64,000 bases of DNA from NCBI GenBank assembly GCA_029582265.1, contig CM055816.1:24515825-24579824 (forward strand). Direction: 5' to 3'. The position numbers were made by a program, and so were the translations under genes. The stretch comes from Zoroaster sp. YZ-2022 (Eukaryota; Echinodermata; Asteroidea; Forcipulatida; Zoroasteridae). Position 1 is the stretch's first letter; every line of letters begins with the position of its first letter. Positions 55,601 through 64,000 of this stretch are shown in pieces. The notes under the pieces were generated by a model. It saw only the letters and a list, made by a program, of their open reading frames with translations, made no database searches and was not told the DNA's origin.

Positions 55601-55618
55601 CACACACACACACACACA
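55568..55618 (+). repeat. CA dinucleotide microsatellite
   Basis: About 50 bases of CA repeats with one CCCT interruption. Confidence 0.95.
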
Positions 55619-56065
55619 TCAGAATGCATATGCAAATATGACCCGACCGATGACCCAAAATGTTTATTCATAACAGTGACGTCCGTCCTGTGCATGGTCT
55701 CATTTCGCCTACCATGTTTGCATTGAAGTATAAATTACATCAGTGTAGGGCAAAATCAAATCAATTAATCATCACCGACGCAAAATTTCATCAATCTAAA
55801 TTTATATATGGCACATAATGTCCATTACTCTATTTTAACTTTCACCTGGTGATTCAGACAATTTTGTTTTAATCTTAAATCAAAATTTCCATGAAAAAGG
55901 AAAACTAATTTGTAGTCTAGTTAAAAAATGAAAACATCCTGTCCCCTGTGTTGATTGTAATCATAATTGTTGGTTGCTTGTAAAACTTAAATTTTGAGTA
56001 TTTTTCTGATATCGGTGAATGATTTTGCTTATATTGTTAACAAAATGCTGCACAAAATTCAAATA

Positions 56066-56372
56066 TAGCTAATTAAAATTCAAATATTGCTAATCAAAAT
56101 TCAAATTATTGCTAATCAAAATTCAAATATTGCTAATCAAAATTCAAATATTGTTCGTCAAAATTCAAATATTGGTCGTCAAAGTTCAAATATTGCTAAT
56201 CAAAATTCAATATTGTTCGTCAAAATTCAATATTGTTCGTCAAAATTCAAATATTGTTCATCAAAATTCAAATATTGTTCATCAAAATTCAAATATTGTT
56301 CATCAAAATTCAAATATTGTTCATCAAAATTCAAATATTGCTATTCAAAATTCAAATATTGCTAATCAAATT
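56066..56372 (+). repeat. 20-21 bp minisatellite, about 15 copies
   Basis: Units of ATTCAAATATTG plus GCTAATCAAA or TTCGTCAAA or TTCATCAAA form three successive variant blocks, showing stepwise expansion. Frames through it are artefacts. Confidence 0.95.
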
Positions 56373-56452
56373 AGCATTAGATACGATGAAAGCTTCTCCT
56401 GACATTTCCTGATTTGTACATAATTGGTTTCTTGTCCCTCATGTGAAAAACT

Positions 56453-56567
56453 ATGGCAATAGTGTCTGACTGCAGCAAAGTTGTGGAACTTAATTCTCGT
56501 TATGTCAAAGCGTTGTTCCGACGATCAAAGGCGTATGAGACATGGACCAAAAGATGCAGTGTAGAAG
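56453..56567 (+). CDS. TPR-containing exon, TOMM70-like
   Basis: The frame reads SDCSKVVELNSRYVKALFRRSKAYE, a TPR motif (shown in parts: DCSKVVELN, YVKALFRRSKAYE) closely resembling the mitochondrial import receptor TOMM70, whose TPRs bind chaperone-delivered preproteins at the outer membrane. The last codons (ETWTKRC) look frame-shifted relative to the family, perhaps a missing base in this error-prone stretch. A donor GAAG/GTAGAA at 56,567 ends it; the acceptor is weak (AATAG at about 56,462 or further left). Other TPR proteins cannot be excluded. Confidence 0.55.
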
Positions 56568-56574
56568 GTAGAAA

Positions 56575-56945
56575 CCTGTATTGTCAGAATGGTGAACCTG
56601 TCTTGTCTGTGAATGGTATTGTCTTGTCTGTGAATGGTAAGAAACCTGTATTGTCTATGAATGGTAAGACACCTGTCTTGTCTGTGAATGGTAAGACACC
56701 TGTCTTGTCGTGAATGGTAAGACACCTGTCTTGTCTGTGAATGGTAAGACACCTGTCTTGTCTGTAATGTAAGACACCTGTCTTGTCTGTGAATGTAGAC
56801 ACCTGTATTGTCTATGAATGGTAAGGAACCTGTCTTGTCTTGTCTGTGAATGGTATTGTCTTGTCTTGAATGGTAAGAAACCTGTCTTGTCTATGAATGG
56901 TAAGACACCTGTCTTGTCTGTGAATGGTAAGACACCTTCTTGTCT
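56575..56945 (+). repeat. 27-bp minisatellite containing splice-donor-like sequence
   Basis: About 13 units of ACACCTGTCTTGTCTGTGAATGGTAAG (parts: ACACCTGTCTTG, TCTGTGAATGGTAAG) follow directly on the exon donor. The first units resemble the exon-intron junction (GTAGAAACCTGTATTGTC), so the array seems to have grown out of it. Confidence 0.9.
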
Positions 56946-57612
56946 AATGATGCAAAACTAGTTACTCCCCAATGTATTTTATTTTATTTTTGAGGGTGGC
57001 GAGCAACCAGAGTTGCAGCTTCAGATGTAGAGCCTTAATTCGTACTGTTATCCACTCATCGAGACTTACGTTGTAACTATTGTATTTATTGGTTTATTTA
57101 AACAACTACACAACTGAAGAGCCTTTCTGTATAATAGTAATTTCTGGATGTGGACAATGTTTGTTTTTTAAAGTTATTGGCAATGATTATAATTATTTGT
57201 TTCTCTTTTTCTGGACGCCTCTCGATCCCCCGGAACCCCTAGATGCCCAGACTGACATTCCCAATTGATGTATGTAGGATTTTAATTTGTTTATTTTCTC
57301 GTTGTTTTTCTGCCTACGGACAAGTGTACTCACTTTCTTTATAGAATTCGTTAAGTGTTATATTTGGACGTGGTGTATGTTTTGTAAAAGAATAGAAATA
57401 CACCAATGGCTACCATGGGTGCAATACAATCGTTTTGAAATCATGGAAAACAGTTCAGTCTTTGTAATAACATTCGGTTATTATTGCATTGATCCACAAG
57501 TTGAAAAAAAGTGTGCTTTCAATACGCCGCGTATGACGCATATAAGTTATGAAGAGGATAGTGTGTGTCGATGGAGGGTGTGTCATGGAGTCAAATGAGA
57601 CTACTATGGGGC
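56946..57612. other. Intron-like or intergenic, nothing recognised
   Basis: Short frames at 57,080 and 57,287 have no splice support or domain similarity. Confidence 0.4.
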
Positions 57613-58160
57613 TACCATTCATAATCACTGCTCCACAGTACTAAATTCTGCAGACTCTCAGAATTATAGATTGTCATACACTGAATGAGTACTTATTGAC
57701 TGAGTAAAGTGGGTGTCAATAACCATGATGCTGTAAACATAAGTATTATCCAGTCATAATCTGCACACAGTACTAGAATCTGCAGACTCTCCAGACGTAT
57801 AGATAGTCAAGTACACTGAATGAATACTTATTGTACTGAGTAAAGTGGGTGTCAATAACCATGATGCTGTAAACATAAGTATTATCCAGTCATAATCACT
57901 GCTACAGTACTAGAATTCGCAGACCTCCAGACATTATAGATTGTCAGTACACTGAATGAGTACTTATTGTACTGAGTAAAATGGGTGTCAATAACCAGAT
58001 GCTGTAAACATAAGTATTATCCAGTCATAATCACTGCTACACAGTACTAGAATTCTGCAGACTCTCAGACATTATAGATTATCAAATACACTGAATGAGT
58101 ACTTATTGTACTGAGTAAAATGGTGTCATAACCATGATGCTGTAAACATAAGTACAATGT
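57613..58160 (+). repeat. 135-bp tandem repeat, four copies
   Basis: AAGTATTATCCAGTCATAATC and TGAATGAGTACTTATTG recur every 131-136 bases. Units differ mainly by single-base indels, which suggests raw-read error as much as real drift. Confidence 0.9.
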
Positions 58161-58199
58161 ATTATCTTTATCTTCACTCTTTCATGAACACTGCAAAGA

Positions 58200-60880
58200 G
58201 AACTAGAGGTTAAGCTTTTGATGAAAACGCTGACATGGGTTTCGGATGATTGATAATATTGGATGATGTCCCAAGTTCTTGTTTAGTGTTAAGAAAGTTA
58301 TATTGAAATAAGCTGAAAATGCATTAATTGTAGTCATTGTATAAAAAGTTGCATTGTGTGTTCTAAGGCCAAGTAGTACTAACTCGTCCAAACATAATTT
58401 TAGCAAGACCCGATTGAGGACGGGTGGTAGATGAATTGTGAGTTGGAGTTTTTGGGACAATAGGTGGCAGGAGACTGATGAGGTGTTTGTATTGTTCGAA
58501 ATTCATTGTTTGGTATTATCGTAGATTTCCAAAAACAAAATTCCTATTAGTGTTTGGCAAATGTATTTGATAATTTTGGGACACTGGTTTTGATGATATC
58601 CGTGTGAAAGGGAAAAATCCCGTAAACGGCGAAGATGGCTGAAAAGGGGGGAAACTTGGAGTACATCGGCAAGAATACGTAACCAAGGGGTTATTGTGAA
58701 GAAATGTTTAAAAGGGCAAAATAACTCACTACTCATCTCGGGAAGATAGTCGGGTGACGAAAAACCTTTAAATTTTTGGGCTTTTATCCCCAAAGCCCCA
58801 GTGCTTCCATCTACCACCCCGACAAACCTCAAATGTTTTTTTCAGACTTTTTGTCACAAAAATTGAGAATATCCGTCGTTTTTTTCCTCACCTGTCTTCT
58901 ATCCAAAACCATCCCCAAAGGACCCCTGTAGACTGTCCTTTTTGAGCCACTAGTGTTCGGAGATCAAAAACTCATCTAAATCGCCATCAAAACCCTTAAA
59001 CTTGACCCATGCCAATTCGCTAAAAAAACAAAATATTGATGTTTTGCTAAATATCAAAAATTTTAAAAGATCTCTTTCTTCGGTTTTTTCCCCTAATAGC
59101 GAAGGTTGCTCATGTTAAAACCCTAAAAAAAATTTAAAAGAATTTTAAAAAATTTACCGCCCAAATAATTTAAAAATCCTTGGAAAAACAATGAGCAGTT
59201 GTTTCATCACGGATCTCTGACCATGTTCGTGCAATAACCTGTCGGAAAAATTTCAGTCCCTAAACCATTTTGGAAAAAACTGCTCTTCTTGGGTCAAAAG
59301 CATTTATCCCCCGGAAGGAAAATAAATTTAGTTTTTTAACTTAAGGCCGTTTTTGACATTCACAAAAAATCCTTCCCCCCGCCTTCAATATCATCTTGGA
59401 AACGACACACCCGGGGTTGGGAATCCTCCCTTTTTAAAAAAACCCAGCATTTTTGTATTGGTAACCTATCTCGACCTTTTACTCTTATTTCTTCCCCAAG
59501 GCTCTTCCGGCCCGTGGTTTCTTTTATCCCTCTCCAGTTCGTGATATCATTTTAATTTAAATTTAAAAATGTTTCCCTGATGACCGTTTTACATTACTTT
59601 AAATTTTCCCCAAAAACCGGATTCCGCATTAAAACACTGGAGAAATTTTTCAAGGATTCATTTGGGATGAGACAAAACTTCCGAAATTGAACGATAAAAA
59701 AAAAAAGTTCTATTTGGATCACGTCAAATTGTCTGTTCTCTTCCATTTTTTTTAAATTGGTGACTGAATAACTCCTCATTAAGGGAAAATTTTGGGTTTT
59801 ATTTTTGATCAAAACTTTAAAACCACATATCCCCAAACATTGTTCAATATCTTTTCTTCAAAAAAAGGTGGAAATACGTAAAATTTGAAAAAAAATTTTG
59901 TAAATACCAAAAGGAAACCCTTACGGTCTTCCGCAAATCAAATATCGTCTTCAGACCAAAACAGAGCTCGGTTTTGGGACTTTGCCCGAAAGTCTCCATA
60001 TCCCAATCTTGAAAGAACTGCATCTTCCTGTTTCACAGAAATTTTTTTAAAACTTTTTAAAATTTTCCCAAAATCTTTTTAACTTTTCCCAATTTATTTT
60101 CTAATAAAAGTCTACACCCATCCCCAAAAAGCCCCACAACATGTCACTCCTCAAGGAAGAACTAAACGGAAACCCGGGGTATGGTTTTTTCGTCGCAGCC
60201 CGAGACCTGGAATCATCTTCCAACAAACTCTCTTGTCTAATAACCAGATTCAAGTCGATGCAAAACTCATCTTATGTCACAACTTTCAAAGATGATGTAT
60301 ATTTAATTCATTGGGGGTTTTCTCGGTATAATTTTTTTCCCCTTGTATCATTTATATTGTTTGTATTAATGTTTTCTTTGTTTCGCCCTTGGCGAGGGGT
60401 TTTTTTTTTTTTTTTTTTTTGGATATAGAAAAAAAAAAACCTAAAATCTTTGCCCCAAAAAAAAAAACTTTTTAATAAACGGTTTTAAATTTTAATTTAC
60501 AAATTTTTTACGAACAATTAAAACCCCCTTTTTTTTGAATTTTGTAAATAAAATTGAAAAACAAACCCTAAAAAAATTTTTTTCCCTTTTGGGTTTAAAT
60601 CCCCCCTAAAATTTGGAACCCAAAATTTTTTCCCAGGAAAACCCGGTTTTAACCCCCCGGGGCCCAATTCCTTTTAATTAAAAATTTTCCAAAACCCCGG
60701 GGCCCCCTTTGAACCCACACCTCTCTGACGACTCAATAAACCAAAACACAGAACACTAAACCCACCGCCCCACACTAATCTGAACCAAAACCACCACCGG
60801 ACAAGGGAAAAAAATTTTTAAATTTTTTTTATGGAAAATGAAAAGGGAGGAAAACCCAATTTTTTATTTTAAAGACAAAA
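58200..60880. other. Homopolymer-rich stretch, probably low-quality sequence
   Basis: Extreme density of A, T, C and G runs (for example TTTTTTCCC, CCCCGGGGCCC, runs of 18-20 T at about 60,401-60,420) unlike the rest of the window. Frames are short and broken on both strands. It may hide a decayed coding repeat, but nothing can be named safely. Confidence 0.6.
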
Positions 60881-61850
60881 AATTTTTCGCAGATTAGACC
60901 AAATGTTAATGAAATAATATTTACTGACGAATTTGATGGCGAATTGGTTTTGTGAAAAATATCACATTATGGGCTTTTCATATGGTCATGTTTTGTATTT
61001 ATGCTGTTGGCTGCATGACCAACTGATCCAGCGAATAGCCATCACAGCCGGTGCGCACATTTGAGACATTCTGTATAATATAACAATAATTAAATACATT
61101 TATTGGATACAATCTCAACATGTGACAATATTAATTAATGGGTACATTCATTTAGGATACATTTAATCAAGACATGGAATGCAGAGATGAAAAAGAGCAC
61201 TGCTCAACGAAAGGTATTTTTACGTAACGGCTGAAGAACTACGGTGCGCGTGCCGTAAACACATCGTTGCTCTTATGGCCGGCCCAAAAACTTGATACAA
61301 GGATCGCACACAATCGTAATTGGACCAATAAATCGTAATAATTACTTCTCCAAATCGTAAAATGTTGGCATTTCGGGAATGGTTTACAGCACAACAAATC
61401 AACGAATACATATTCGGACGAATGTTAAATCATTACCATAAAGAAATTGTAATGCCAGCTTGCTCGGTCAACCTTGTGGGATTCGGGAACGGGGATCCAG
61501 CGCTTACCACCAGACACCTTGTTGAACAGAATGTCTGGGGATGAATGTTATGGGGAAATATCTCGGCCCATCACTATAGCTCAGAGTAGATAGTCACAGA
61601 GTAGACAGGACTAGGCAGGCACGTCAACCACGCCCAAGGATCGTCCAGTGAGGGAGAAAAGCGACAGCCCCGGGTAGCGCTGGTCAGTCTCTCCACCTGA
61701 GATAACCTTTGAGTCGACGGAGGCCTCGGCATGGGTGGACATTGTCATTTTACCCACATCAGTATTCATCCGCGGGACCACTTTACAACTATAAGAACTA
61801 TAAACTATAGATGCGAGTCAAACAATAAGACATTGGAAGAGAAAGTTGAA
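60881..61850. other. Intergenic, nothing recognised
   Basis: No supported gene. A block near 60,960-60,995 (TCACATTATGGGCTTTTCATATGGT) recurs near 62,435 as a dispersed repeat. Confidence 0.4.
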
Positions 61851-61866
61851 TGAAAGTATTAATTCA

Positions 61867-61905
61867 CCAGTGAATCAGAGCATACTGATCGAAACGTTGA
61901 GTTGT
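61867..61905 (+). ncRNA. Degenerate hammerhead-like Penelope tail
   Basis: ATCAG/CTGAT forms stem II around AGCATA, followed by GAAACGTT exactly as at 24,514-24,521 and a stem I candidate GAGTT with AATTC at 61,861. The first core box reads CAGTGA instead of CTGANGA, so it is not active. It marks another Penelope 3' end. Confidence 0.45.
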
Positions 61906-62546
61906 ACCTCCAGTTCTTTACATAAATAATACTACCAATTGAGAATTTCACATGGTGTCACCTCGCAATTAGTCTTACTTATCCTCCTCACCATGCAAAA
62001 CCACCAGCTTTTACTTAATATGACAACTTGTAGTTCAAGCTTGGTTTTAGGTCAAGTTTTCACAAGGGTTGAGATGTCTTCACCCCCCCGCAAGGATCAC
62101 ACCATTTGTTTAGGTCCATTTTGTCCGTTCTCGCCAAACTAGTACGTCCCGGTATTAATAAATACTTACCGACGTACTGACAGGTACTGGTTTTTGCCAA
62201 ACTGAGTCACATCACGAGCTTACGCTGCAAAGTTTTGTATTCATGTGAACAGTATGGCAACCCTGTGGGTCGAGTTTCAGCAGGTCGAGCGTCGCTCGAA
62301 TGCTGTCTGGATCCTAGTTGTTCGTGTCGAGTTGTCACAGTCGAGACGTCTTAACCCCCTGCAGCGTCACACCAAATGTGAATATGATATTTAATGGACG
62401 TTATGATGACATACTTTGTTTTAGACATCAATTCACATTACGGGCTTTCATATGGTGTATGTTTTTTATTGATGACGATCCTGGCAACAAGAAGAAAAAT
62501 AATCGAACGAAAACAATAGGCTGTTTGCGACCAGGCCGAAAACCCT
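61906..62546. other. Intergenic, nothing recognised
   Basis: No supported feature besides the short dispersed block near 62,435. Confidence 0.4.
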
Positions 62547-64000
62547 AATAATTACAGACAGCAGACACCTCTAGTCTGCAGACTGTAGTAAACATTTGTG
62601 TGTGACCTCATGATGCTTGTTTGCTATAGACCTTAGACATCAGACACCTCTGTCTGCAGACTGTAGTAAACATTTGTGTGGACCCCATGATGTTTTGTTA
62701 TAAAACCTTTGTATATCAGACACTTCCTAGTCTGCAGACTGTGGTAAACATTTGTGTGGACCCTATGATGTTTGTTATAGACCTTAAAACATCAGACACC
62801 TCTAGTTTGCAGACCAGTAAACATTTTGTGTGGACCCCATGATGTTTGTTATAGACCTTGCACATCAGACACACTCTAGTTCGTGGGTAGACTGTAGTAA
62901 AGTCATTTTGTGTGGACCATCATGATGTTTGTTATAGACCTTTAGACATCAGACACTCTAGTCTGCAGACTACAGTAAACATATTTGTGTGGATCCCATG
63001 ATGTTTGTTATAGACCTTAGATCATTGTGACACCTCTAGTCTGCAGACTGTAGTAAACATTTGTGTGGACCTGCGATGATGTTTGTTACAGACCTTAGAC
63101 ATCGTAGACACCCCTAGTTCGGGTGCAGACTGTGTAAACATTTTGTGTGGACCTCAAGATGTGTTTGTTATAGACCTTTAGACATCAGACACCTCTAGTC
63201 TGCAGACTGTAGTAAACATTTTGTGTGGACCCCATGATGTTTGTTATAGACCTTAGACATCAGAGACACCTCTTAGTTCTGCAGACTGTAGTAAACATTT
63301 TGTGTGGACCTCTCATGATGTTTGTTTACAGACCTTTAGACATTTCCAGACACCTCTAGTCTGCAGACTACAGTAAACATTTTGGTGGACCTCCATGATG
63401 CTTTGTTATAGACCTTTAGACATCAGACACCCCTAGTAGTCTGCAGACTACAGTAAACATTTTGTGTGGACCCTCATGATGTTTGTTATAGACCTTAGAC
63501 ATCAGACACCTCTTAGTCTGCAGACTACAGTAAAACATTTTGTGTGTGTGGGACCCCAAGATGTTTGTTATAGACCTTAGACATCAGACACCTCTAGTCT
63601 GCAGACTCAGTAAACATTTTGTAAAATCCTCATGATGTTTGTTATAGACCTTTAGACATCAGACCCTCAGTTCTGGCAAGAGACTGTGTAAACATTTTGT
63701 GTGGACCCCAAGATGTTTGTTATAGACCTTAGACATCAGGACACCTCTTAGTCTTGTGACTGTAGTAAACATTTGTGTGTGGACCCCATGATGTTTGTTA
63801 TAGACCTTTAGACATCAGACAACCCTTCAGTCTGCAGACTGTAGTAAACATTTTGTGTGGACCCTATGATGTTTGTTATAGACCTTAGACATCAGACACC
63901 CTTAGTCAGTGCAGACTGTAGTAAACATTTTGTGTGGACCCCAAGATGTTTGTTATAGACCTTAGACATCAGACACCTCTAGGTCTGCAGACTGTAGTAA
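62547..64000 (+). repeat. Satellite array, about 75-bp unit, runs off the window
   Basis: Roughly 19 units, each CAGACACCTCTAGTCTGCAG, ACTGTAGTAAACATTTTGTG, TGGACCCCATGATGTTTG, TTATAGACCTTAGACAT. The unit centre is the palindrome AGTCTGCAGACT. Single-base indels are scattered through every unit. The array continues beyond 64,000. Confidence 0.95.

Noticed and set aside
56087..56802. Open frames with repeated SKFKYC, NSNI or DKTGVL words
   Set aside because: Minisatellite translations without coding features.
60141..60428. 95-codon frame MSLLKEELNGN
   Set aside because: In the homopolymer-rich low-quality stretch, ends in a poly-Phe artefact, and has no supporting signal.

Overview
This is nuclear DNA from a marine invertebrate, most likely an echinoderm or another non-vertebrate deuterostome. 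The support is indirect: AT-rich intergenic sequence with splice signals, tRNA-Leu-derived SINEs, L2/CR1-type LINEs, a Penelope-like element, a foldback element with long tandem-repeat arms like sea-urchin TU elements, a PAN plus fibrinogen-domain secreted protein, and a near full-length Polinton/Maverick. Species cannot be read from the sequence.

Layout. 1-4.3 kb is one copy (A) of a duplicated segment; its partner (B) at 24.85-44.97 kb is split by the Polinton, so copy A supplies the empty site. 4.4-16 kb holds a dimeric SINE, dispersed and tandem repeats, tRNA-like units, a degenerate LINE on the minus strand (10.65-14.1 kb), a second SINE and an isolated CCAAT/TATA promoter-like region. 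17.2-18.24 kb is the one intact host gene recognised: intronless, with signal peptide, PAN/apple-like domain and fibrinogen-like domain. 22.75-24.53 kb is a 5'-truncated Penelope-like element ending in a candidate hammerhead ribozyme, followed by three structured repeats.

26,775-43,221 is the Polinton: 16,447 bp, about 0.4 kb terminal inverted repeats, 5-bp target duplication CATAG. Replication genes lie toward the ends: a SAP-like/zinc protein, protein-primed DNA polymerase B, integrase and a sliding clamp resembling PCNA. The centre holds the packaging ATPase, major capsid protein, a candidate minor capsid protein and several small membrane or coiled-coil proteins. Genes fall into blocks with shared upstream motifs, suggesting staged expression. 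Seven genes are intact; the others carry homopolymer frame breaks or single in-frame TAA codons, so this copy is probably a recently decayed provirus-like insertion. No adenain-type protease was found.

43.9-64 kb is repeat-rich: a Penelope fragment, a 2.5-kb foldback element with nested MITEs, two hAT-like MITEs, a truncated LINE, two host exon candidates (53.3 kb, unidentified; 56.5 kb, TOMM70-like TPR), a 500-N gap, minisatellites, a homopolymer-rich stretch of doubtful quality (58.2-60.9 kb) and a roughly 75-bp satellite that runs off the end.
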